Shown: positions 18,525-25,615 of the stretch, piece after piece
Layout: each line of letters opens with the position of its first letter
How positions within the stretch are numbered: the first letter of the stretch is position 1
DNA from: Cellvibrionaceae bacterium 1162T.S.0a.05
Lineage (GTDB): Bacteria; Pseudomonadota; Gammaproteobacteria; Pseudomonadales; Cellvibrionaceae
Direction of reading: 5' to 3'
Assembly (NCBI GenBank): GCA_000964245.1
Contig: LANB01000001.1
Span: 227,501-291,500 of the forward strand
Length of the DNA: 64,000 nucleotides
Made by a program: the position numbers and the translations under genes
The notes under the pieces: generated by a model
The model's input: only the letters and a program-made list of their open reading frames with translations
The model's database searches: none
Told to the model about the DNA's origin: nothing

Positions 18525-18575
18525 GATTCAGTGCCCATTGCGATTCAGTGCCCATTGAGATTCAGTTGCTCACTC
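18525..18575. repeat. 17-base tandem repeat at the start codon of the AraC-type gene
   Basis: Units GATTCAGTGCCCATTGC (18525-18541), GATTCAGTGCCCATTGA (18542-18558) and a degenerate third. On the minus strand each full unit contains CAATGG, the same context as the real start. This creates ATGs at 18555 and 18538 in other frames that head 13- and 9-codon open frames ending inside the gene. Confidence 0.85.
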
Positions 18576-19237
18576 TTTCGACAAAAAATGATGTACCTAT
18601 GATTCTATTCTCGATCTCTTTGACTGTCTTCATGTGTACTTCGGTGGAAAATGACGGCTAAGCAAATCAAAGATTTGCCAAATAATTGTGAATAAACAGA
18701 GCCTAAGCTAACGGGGAAAAGCTCGAGCTGGAACGCGATTTCGCACTTTTGTGAATCGGCTCAAAAACCGAAAAAGCGGCCTTTTTGCTATCTTTGGGAA
18801 TAACAATGTATTGTTTTTATTACTTTTGGTAGCTAGCCCTCCACAAATACTTTATAAAAATCGCTTGAATATTGAACCCTAACCACAATATCGAAGATTT
18901 TCAGCGCATATCGCTGCAATTTTTCTTAATTTTAGACTACCCAAAATCGGTCACTCTGAAAGACCAGGACTCCAAATCGTTTTTAATCCTCCGAAAAGAA
19001 AAGTGGTTTCTTAGTGCAATGCCTTAATCCAGAATCTACGTCATATAACCAATTCAACTAAAACACCCTCTGTTCATTCCTATTAATTACTAATTGCTTC
19101 ACCTAGAATGAGCTTGCCGAGTCTGATATCGAGCTGAACAGGGTATTCGAAACGGTGGAATAACAATAAAGAGCGCGCTGTGAAAACAGACGCCTCAACG
19201 AATACATAACGATAAACCTAATAAAAGGTACATCCCT
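18576..19237. other. Long regulatory gap upstream of the GH5/GH6 cellulase
   Basis: About 660 bases between the divergent AraC-type regulator and the cellulase start. AT-rich, with no credible gene on either strand. No promoter, CRP site or terminator could be fixed with confidence. An AAAGG lies about ten bases before the cellulase ATG. The length allows for multiple activator sites. Confidence 0.4.
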
Positions 19238-22200
19238 ATGAAGAGAAGTAAACTCAAGGCATTCCTTGGGGCGGCCACTTGTGCTGCATCCATGTTTGCC
19301 TCCACGGCGTTTGCTGATGTCCCAAAGCTTACGGTAAGTGGAAACCAGGTACTGAGCGGCGGCCAGGCAAAGAGCTTTGCCGGTAACAGCTTCTTCTGGT
19401 CCAACACAGGTTGGGAGCAGGAAAATCTGTACAACGCCGATGTCGTGAAATGGCTGAAAGACGATTGGAACGCCACAATCGTTCGCGCAGCCATGGGCGC
19501 TGATGAGGACGGAAGTTATATCGAAGATCCGAACGGCAACCAGGCGCGCGTTGAAACTGTGGTAAATGCGGCGATCGACAATGATATGTATGTCATCATC
19601 GATTTCCACTCGCATCACGCCGAAGATAAAAAAGCCGAAGCCATTGCGTTCTTTGAAGAGATGGCTGGGAAATACGGCGAATATAACAACGTAATTTACG
19701 AGATTTACAACGAACCTCTGCAAGTTAGCTGGAGTGGCGTAATCAAACCCTACGCCGAAGACGTCATCGCCGCTATCCGCGCGATTGACCCCGACAACCT
19801 GATTATCGTGGGTACCCCCACCTGGTCTCAGGATGTCGACGCAGCGTCACAAGACCCCATCACAAGTTACAGCAACATCGCCTATACCTTGCACTTTTAC
19901 GCGGGCACTCACGGGCAGTGGCTACGGGATAAAGCCACCACAGCAATGAACAACGGTATCGCTTTGTTTGTAACGGAGTGGGGTGCAGTAAACGCAAACG
20001 GTGATGGTGCCGCCAACCAGGGCGAAACCAATAACTGGATGAACTTCCTCAAGCAAAACAACATCTCCCACTTGAACTGGGCGGTGAGCCGCAAGGAAGA
20101 GGGTTCTTCAATTCTGCAGCCAAATGCCAGCGTGTTTGGCAACTGGAGTAATTCAGATCTGACAGCGACAGGTCAGTTCGTGAAGGGCATTATTGAAACC
20201 TGGGGAACGACCATTGATACGAGCAGCAGCTCAAGCTCTTCGTCTAGCAGTTCCAGCTCGTCTTCCAGCGCTTCCAGTTCGGGCGGTCAACAATGTACTG
20301 AGCAATGTGTTTGGTGGAACGATGAACCTCGCCCATTGTGTTCAGATGACAATGTCGGTTGGAGCTGGGAAAACGGTTCAACCTGTATCGGTCGCAACCT
20401 CTGCGAGAGCAGCCAAAATGGTGGCGCCGGTGTCGTTAGTGACTGCGGTTCCTCAAGTTCGAGCAGCTCAAGCTCCTCATCAAGCAGCTCAAGCTCTTCT
20501 TCCAGCAGTTCCAGTTCATCTTCAAGCAGCTCCAGTAGCTCGTCTTCAAGCAGCTCCAGTAGCGCGTCTTCAAGCAGCGCAAGCTCAAGTGGCGGCTCCA
20601 GTGACTTACCCTACTCCAGCAATGGCGTCTCGATCACTGCGCAAACTGTAAGCTGGTCAACCGGTGCCATCAATATTTCCGGTGCATCCAGCGTAAACCT
20701 GTCCATGCAAGCAGTCGGAACGGGTGGAATGGAGAATGCTGACTACCTGAACATTTACTATGTTCTGGATGGCAATCAAGTGACGCTTTCCCAAAACACC
20801 AATGTGTTCTCCCAGAAAACAGTTTCCGCGAACAACCTGAGCGGAAGCACTCTGGAAATCATTGTTGAAGGTGCGACAAGCTGGGAAGATGAAACTTACA
20901 CTGTTTCTAATATCAGCATCACGTCAAATGGATCCAGCTCAAGCAGTAGCTCTTCAAGTTCTTCAAGCTCAAGCAGCTCTTCGAGTTCTTCAAGCTCTTC
21001 CAGCTCGAGCTCTTCAAGCAGTTCGTCTTCGAGCAGCTCAAGTTCCAGCAGCAGCGCAAGCTCTTCTGGCGGCGGCAATAACTGTAGTGGTGTTAACGTG
21101 TATCCAAATTGGACCGCGAGAGATTGGGCCGGTGGTCAACCAAATCACGCTGAATCCGGTGATCAAATGGTTTATCAGAACACCCTGTATCGCGCGAACT
21201 GGTACACCAACTCCACACCAGGTAGCGATGCGTCCTGGACAAGCCTGGGTGCCTGTGGCGGAACCAGCTCTTCGAGCTCAAGTGCTTCATCCAGCTCTAG
21301 CAGCTCTTCTTCAAGCAGCTCTAGCAGCTCCAGCAGTGCTTCAAGTAGCTCTAGCAGTTCAAGCTCTTCAAGCTCCAGCAGCTCGTCCTCCGGTTCCGGC
21401 AGTGCCGTTGGCCTGGACAACCCTTTCGTAGGCGCTAACTGGTATATCGACCCGGTTTGGTCTGCAAAAGCCGCTGCTGAGCCTAACGGTAGCCTGATCG
21501 CCAACTACAACACTGCGGTGTGGATGGATCGCATCGGTGCAATCGAAGGTCCTGAAGACGGTTTTGGTCTGCGTGATCACCTCGATGAAGCGCTCGCTCA
21601 AGGTGCCAACCTGTTTATGTTCGTATTCTACGATTTGCCAAACCGTGACTGTGCGGCCCTCGCCTCTAACGGTGAACTGCGCATCTCTGAAGGTGGCTTC
21701 GATCGCTACGTAAACGAGTACACTGCACCCATCATCGAGATCTTGCGCGATCCTGCTTATGCAGATATCCGTATCGTTGCCATCGTAGAAGTGGATTCAC
21801 TGCCTAACCTGGTAACCAACCTCGATGAGCCAGATTGTGCCGAAGCAAATGGCCCTGGCGGTTACCGCGACGGTATTACTCACGCACTCAACGAGTTGAG
21901 CTCTGTCCCCAACGTATACCCTTATCTGGATATCGCCCACTCCGGCTGGCTCGGATGGAGTGATAACTTCAGTGAAGGTGTTCAGTTGATTGGTGATGTC
22001 GTTGCCAATACTGATCGCGGCTGGGATTCGGTTGCAGGTTTCGCATCCAACTCTGCGAACTACACGCCCACCATTGAGCCTTACCTCACCAACCCGGATC
22101 TGCAAGTAGGCGGTGGTCAGGTGAAGAGTGCTGACTTCTACGAGTTCAACAACTACCTCGAAGAACTCAGCTTCGTACAGGCCTGGCGTGATGCCATGAT

Positions 22201-22648
22201 TTCGCGCGGCGCACCTTCTACACTTGGAATGTTGATCGACACTGGCCGTAATGGTTGGGGTGGAGCAGACCGACCAACTGCGGAGTCCAGCAGCAACGAT
22301 CTCGAAACGTACGTTAACGAGTCGCGTGTTGATCGTCGAGTACACCGTGGTAACTGGTGTAACCAACCTGGTGGTGTGGGCTATCGTCCAACCGCTGCAC
22401 CGGAACCCGGCGTTGATGCTTACGTTTGGATTAAACCTCAAGGTGAATCAGATGGTGTCAGCACCCCTGACTTTGAGATAGACCCCAACGATCCAGCGAA
22501 ACAACATGACCCAATGTGTAACCCCAACGAGCCTAACCGCTACAACAATGCAGTAGGCACTGGCGCCATGGACAATGCACCGCATGCCGGTCGCTGGTTC
22601 CCTGAAGCCTTTAACGTTCTCGTTGAAAAAGCCTACCCACCCTTATAA
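19238..22648 (+). CDS. Bifunctional secreted cellulase GH5-CBM10-X-CBM5/12-GH6
   Basis: A 1136-residue exported enzyme of the CelAB type. Signal peptide at about 1-26 (ending STAFA). The GH5 endoglucanase domain spans about 28-325 with acid/base E159 in IYNEPL and nucleophile E247 in VTEWG. CBM10 is at about 350-405 (Cys- and Trp-rich, WWNDE and GWSWENGS). Module X is at about 456-563. A CBM5/12 chitin/cellulose-binding type module is at about 614-675 (YPNWTARDW). The GH6 cellobiohydrolase domain spans about 722-1136 with D804 in RDC and D853 in EVDSL matching the GH6 acid residues, and a base candidate Asp in QGESDG. Four polyserine linkers join the modules. It combines an endo- and an exo-acting catalytic type in one chain. 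Strong terminator downstream. Confidence 0.95.
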   Translation: MKRSKLKAFLGAATCAASMFASTAFADVPKLTVSGNQVLSGGQAKSFAGNSFFWSNTGWEQENLYNADVVKWLKDDWNATIVRAAMGADEDGSYIEDPNGNQARVETVVNAAIDNDMYVIIDFHSHHAEDKKAEAIAFFEEMAGKYGEYNNVIYEIYNEPLQVSWSGVIKPYAEDVIAAIRAIDPDNLIIVGTPTWSQDVDAASQDPITSYSNIAYTLHFYAGTHGQWLRDKATTAMNNGIALFVTEWGAVNANGDGAANQGETNNWMNFLKQNNISHLNWAVSRKEEGSSILQPNASVFGNWSNSDLTATGQFVKGIIETWGTTIDTSSSSSSSSSSSSSSSSASSSGGQQCTEQCVWWNDEPRPLCSDDNVGWSWENGSTCIGRNLCESSQNGGAGVVSDCGSSSSSSSSSSSSSSSSSSSSSSSSSSSSSSSSSSSSSSASSSSASSSGGSSDLPYSSNGVSITAQTVSWSTGAINISGASSVNLSMQAVGTGGMENADYLNIYYVLDGNQVTLSQNTNVFSQKTVSANNLSGSTLEIIVEGATSWEDETYTVSNISITSNGSSSSSSSSSSSSSSSSSSSSSSSSSSSSSSSSSSSSSSSSSASSSGGGNNCSGVNVYPNWTARDWAGGQPNHAESGDQMVYQNTLYRANWYTNSTPGSDASWTSLGACGGTSSSSSSASSSSSSSSSSSSSSSSSASSSSSSSSSSSSSSSSSGSGSAVGLDNPFVGANWYIDPVWSAKAAAEPNGSLIANYNTAVWMDRIGAIEGPEDGFGLRDHLDEALAQGANLFMFVFYDLPNRDCAALASNGELRISEGGFDRYVNEYTAPIIEILRDPAYADIRIVAIVEVDSLPNLVTNLDEPDCAEANGPGGYRDGITHALNELSSVPNVYPYLDIAHSGWLGWSDNFSEGVQLIGDVVANTDRGWDSVAGFASNSANYTPTIEPYLTNPDLQVGGGQVKSADFYEFNNYLEELSFVQAWRDAMISRGAPSTLGMLIDTGRNGWGGADRPTAESSSNDLETYVNESRVDRRVHRGNWCNQPGGVGYRPTAAPEPGVDAYVWIKPQGESDGVSTPDFEIDPNDPAKQHDPMCNPNEPNRYNNAVGTGAMDNAPHAGRWFPEAFNVLVEKAYPPL
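20222..20281 (+). repeat. Polyserine linker-coding tract 1 (GH5 to CBM10)
   Basis: 20 codons, Ser with one Ala, using mixed Ser codons. Confidence 0.95.
20450..20590 (+). repeat. Polyserine linker-coding tract 2 (CBM10 to module X)
   Basis: 47 codons, Ser with a few Ala near the 3' end. AGC and TCN codons alternate. Confidence 0.95.
20603..20926 (+). other. Module X, copy 1, inside the GH5/GH6 cellulase
   Basis: Encodes a discrete ~105-residue domain (starts LPYSSNGV, ends TYTVSNISIT) flanked by polyserine on both sides. It is rich in predicted beta strands with conserved SGSTLEI and VEG.TSW.DETYTVSNIS. The third cellulase (59725-60057) has a close homologue in the same linker-flanked setting. 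It is probably a carbohydrate-binding or structural module. I cannot assign it to a CBM family. Confidence 0.75.
20933..21067 (+). repeat. Polyserine linker-coding tract 3 (module X to CBM5/12)
   Basis: 45 codons, Ser with one Ala, in mixed codons. Confidence 0.95.
21266..21391 (+). repeat. Polyserine linker-coding tract 4 (CBM5/12 to GH6)
   Basis: 42 codons, Ser with two Ala, followed by a short GSGS hinge before the GH6 domain. Confidence 0.95.
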
Positions 22649-22684
22649 AAAAGGGATGTAAACAGGCAAATTGAAAGTCTGAAT

Positions 22685-22713
22685 ACCGCGGCCCTTAAGG
22701 GTCGCGGTTTTTT
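22685..22713 (+). terminator. Rho-independent terminator after the GH5/GH6 gene
   Basis: A 10-bp stem ACCGCGGCCC/GGGTCGCGGT (one G-U pair) with a TTAA loop, followed by six T. Confidence 0.95.
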
Positions 22714-22759
22714 AGCAAGAAAAAGTACTTGCTTTTAGAGGTAACAAAGGAGAAGTACA

Positions 22760-24001
22760 ATGTGCACAAGCACACTCAATTCAACGCACTTTTATAAGCG
22801 TCAGGCTGGTAAAGCTGAAAGGCCGGGAGGCTTGTTGTCTCGAGTTAAACAAGGATGGCTAATACCAAAATTCAGCTGTTGTTTTTTGCTGATCACAATC
22901 TGTATACCCACTTACGCCGATATTTATTTTTCAAGCCGGACAATCGGCCCCTCAACAAACATTTATGCCGTAAACGAAGACGGCGAACTAAAAAAAATTA
23001 CCGATAACAGCGCCTGGATGGATACGCAAATGCATTTTTCTTCCACTGGCGAAGTTGTCTTTATGTCTAATCGTAAAAACGAATTACGAGTGAACCTGAA
23101 CAAGGCCTCCGAAGACTTTAATATTTTTAAACTTGCACTGGACGGCGGTGAAATTGAACAAATTTCTTTCGCACCCGAGATGGAGCATTCCCCTACTTTT
23201 AGCAAGGATGGACGCTGGATAGCCTACATTGAAAAAGCCGGTAAATTCCGCAAACTCATGTTACTCAAAAATGGTGAACTCACACCAGGCACCCTGGCCA
23301 TTGCCGACGATATACGCGGCTTCAGCTGGTCCCCTAATAATCATATGTTGAGCTTTGTCAGTGTCAACAAATCCAACTCTTCAATGTACATTGTGGATAT
23401 ATTAACGGGCGAAAAACAAAAATTACTGGAAGTCTCGCAACTCAGCGCAATGAATAAGGAATTTGCAATTCATGCAGACATGAACGCGTATTTGCCCACC
23501 AGGGCCCTATCACAAGCGATTCTCGCTTCCGCGCAGTGGTCACCGGACGGCAAAAAAATCGCTTATATTCTCGCATCCACCCAGGAAAATAAACGCGAAC
23601 TCTACGTTCTGGATTTGTGGCAACGTGCCAACACCTTAGCGTCCGACAGCTCGGTACAAGTTCAATACCCCGTGTCCTGGTCCCCCGATAGCAAGCGTCT
23701 ATTGTATTCGGCGTTAGTGGACTACAATTTTTATTTCGACGAAAAGATCTATAAAAAGGTTTACGAAGGCTCGATGCAAATTTATCTAGCCAATACTGAA
23801 GGTAAGTATGAACAACTTACCGAGGGCGAATATATGCACAACCGCCCGGTGTTCTCACCCGACGGCAACTATATCGCCTTCCTGTTTGGCCAGAGTTTGG
23901 CCGACAGAACCCTAAAGCTGCATACCATGAGTTTACAAGACCAGCAGCGGCGTGAGTATTATGATCGTGTTGCAGGTGATTCCCTCTTGTACTGGCAGTA
24001 A
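22760..24001 (+). CDS. TolB-like beta-propeller protein (PD40 repeats)
   Basis: 413 residues. After a basic N-terminus, a hydrophobic segment at about 32-54 suggests export or a signal anchor. The rest is a beta propeller of WD40-like PD40 repeats: several blades carry FSxDGRWIAYI, SWSPNNHMLSF, WSPDGKKIAYI, SWSPDSKRLLYS and FSPDGNYIAFL. Such domains mediate protein or ligand contacts in the periplasm. There is no TolB N-terminal domain and no catalytic peptidase domain. A good AAGGAG site precedes the ATG. It follows the cellulase terminator, so it is probably transcribed separately. Its function in polysaccharide use is only suggested by position. Confidence 0.75.
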   Translation: MCTSTLNSTHFYKRQAGKAERPGGLLSRVKQGWLIPKFSCCFLLITICIPTYADIYFSSRTIGPSTNIYAVNEDGELKKITDNSAWMDTQMHFSSTGEVVFMSNRKNELRVNLNKASEDFNIFKLALDGGEIEQISFAPEMEHSPTFSKDGRWIAYIEKAGKFRKLMLLKNGELTPGTLAIADDIRGFSWSPNNHMLSFVSVNKSNSSMYIVDILTGEKQKLLEVSQLSAMNKEFAIHADMNAYLPTRALSQAILASAQWSPDGKKIAYILASTQENKRELYVLDLWQRANTLASDSSVQVQYPVSWSPDSKRLLYSALVDYNFYFDEKIYKKVYEGSMQIYLANTEGKYEQLTEGEYMHNRPVFSPDGNYIAFLFGQSLADRTLKLHTMSLQDQQRREYYDRVAGDSLLYWQ

Positions 24002-24025
24002 TTTTTATCGTCAATCGGCCAAGCC

Positions 24026-24059
24026 AATAATCACTGACAGGATCAAGTCAGTGATTATT
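24026..24059. terminator. Hairpin between convergent genes
   Basis: A perfect 13-bp stem AATAATCACTGAC/GTCAGTGATTATT with an 8-base loop, placed between the propeller gene and the convergent HAD gene. The AT-rich base of the stem provides short U or A runs both ways, so it probably acts in both directions. Confidence 0.8.
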
Positions 24060-24068
24060 AAAAGAATA

Positions 24069-24698
24069 TTAAACCGGTAAAATCTCAAGCTCAATCAAAC
24101 GGGAACGAACGCAGTCCAGCCCTCGCGCGTGCTGCCCTTTCATGCCACACTTTATTGCGGCCTCAACATTCGCGGGATTGTCATCAATAAACAGGATATT
24201 TTCGGCACTCACTCCCAGAGATTTCTCCAGTTCATTTGAAATAAAGACAAATCCCTCCCTCGAAGGTTTGTAACACTGGATCTGGAAGGAAGCCCAGGCG
24301 AAATCCATGTACTTTTCCAATTTCATGTCATTCATCATAAGCGGCCAATGAAGGTGACTCGTATTTGAATAGCACGCGAGTGTGTAATGAGGCTTCAACC
24401 GGGAAAGAAGCGCTTCAGCACCAGGATAGAGGCCCTTTGGCCAGGCCTTGAACCTTTCGAGAAATTTCTCAGCACTTACTTTCAGGTTCAGTTCACTGAT
24501 CAGCTGCTCCGCGAAGCTTTCGGCCGTCATCTTGTCTGATTCAAAAGCCTCAACTGCGGGCGAGCGCGCCCAGGATTGCCAGTTTTCGAGTTCCGTCAGC
24601 TCCTGCGACAACCACTGTGGCAACAGCGGAGGGCCGTCGAGTTCCACCAGCACGCCTCCCAAATCAAATAAAACCACCTGAATTCCGGAATTGGACAT
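24069..24698 (-). CDS. HAD-superfamily hydrolase (YihX-like)
   Basis: 209-residue cytoplasmic phosphatase-like protein. Motif I is FDLGGVLVE, the D-x-G-G variant found in YihX/epoxide-hydrolase-N-like HAD proteins rather than classical D-x-D. Motif II appears as CYSNTSHLHW, the conserved Lys region as CYKPSREGF, and motif III as ILFIDDNPANVEAA. The helical cap between motifs I and II is of subclass I type. The substrate is unknown; YihX itself acts on sugar phosphates. It is a single gene, convergent with the propeller gene and divergent from map. Confidence 0.85.
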   Translation of the reverse strand: MSNSGIQVVLFDLGGVLVELDGPPLLPQWLSQELTELENWQSWARSPAVEAFESDKMTAESFAEQLISELNLKVSAEKFLERFKAWPKGLYPGAEALLSRLKPHYTLACYSNTSHLHWPLMMNDMKLEKYMDFAWASFQIQCYKPSREGFVFISNELEKSLGVSAENILFIDDNPANVEAAIKCGMKGQHARGLDCVRSRLIELEILPV

Positions 24699-24843
24699 AC
24701 GCTCTCCCGATACTGACTATGCTTGAAACGTCGCCTTAATGACGCCGGCGACTATACGGGCAACAACAAGTGCGATGCAAGCGCGGTGGCGATGGTTTAA
24801 AATGTCGCCCCTTTAGACTCATTTCAGGAAATTACGGGATATC

Positions 24844-25614
24844 ATGGCTGTCAGTATTAAAAGTGCCGCAGAAATCGAAAAAATGCGGGTTGCCGGCCGA
24901 ATGGCGGCAGAAGTATTGGAAATGATTGGCGACTACGTCGTTCCCGGCGTATCGACAGCCGAACTGGACCGTATTTGTCACCAATACATCACTGAAACCC
25001 AACAGGCGATTCCCGCACCTTTAAACTACAAGGGCTTCCCAAAATCGATTTGCACCTCGGTCAATCACGTCATTTGCCACGGTATTCCCTCCGAGAAAAA
25101 GGTCCTGAAGGAAGGCGATATCATTAACATTGATGTCACCGTGATTTACGACGGCTACCACGGCGACACCAGTAAAATGTATTTTGTCGGCAAGGTCGCA
25201 CCCCATGCACATCGCCTGGTCACGGTCACTCAGGAATGCCTTTATAAAGCCATTGAATTGGTGAAGCCCGGTGCCAGGCTTGGCGATATCGGCCATATCA
25301 TTCAGGATCATGCCGAACGCAATCATTATTCTGTTGTGCGTGAATATTGCGGCCATGGCATCGGCAAGGTTTTCCACGAAGAGCCCCAGGTTTTGCACTA
25401 CGGCTCGAAAAATACCGGCATGGTTTTGAAAGAAGGCATGACCTTTACAATTGAACCCATGATTAATGCCGGCAAACACCACACCAAGCTCAAAAATGAC
25501 GGTTGGACAGTGGAAACACGGGATGGCCGACTCTCCGCCCAATGGGAACACACGATGGCGGTGACCGCAGACGGTGTGGAAGTGTTTACCGCTCGCAGCG
25601 AGGAAAGTTTTTAA
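24844..25614 (+). CDS. map: Methionine aminopeptidase, type I
   Basis: Cytoplasmic dimetal enzyme removing the initiator Met from new proteins. 256 residues, the normal type I length. The conserved substrate and metal residues are present: CHGIPS, the two Asp ligands in NIDVTVIYDGYHGDTS, the His in GHGIGKVFHEEP, and the Glu ligands in FTIEPM and QWEHT. It is the first gene of a tight run map-glnD-dapC-nth, with glnD starting 2 bases after the map stop. Confidence 0.97.
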   Translation: MAVSIKSAAEIEKMRVAGRMAAEVLEMIGDYVVPGVSTAELDRICHQYITETQQAIPAPLNYKGFPKSICTSVNHVICHGIPSEKKVLKEGDIINIDVTVIYDGYHGDTSKMYFVGKVAPHAHRLVTVTQECLYKAIELVKPGARLGDIGHIIQDHAERNHYSVVREYCGHGIGKVFHEEPQVLHYGSKNTGMVLKEGMTFTIEPMINAGKHHTKLKNDGWTVETRDGRLSAQWEHTMAVTADGVEVFTARSEESF

Positions 25615-25615
25615 T

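Noticed and set aside
19103-19723. 206-codon frame antisense to the start of the GH5/GH6 gene
   Set aside because: Overlaps a well-supported GH5 domain; composition is not protein-like and there is no ribosome site or family match.
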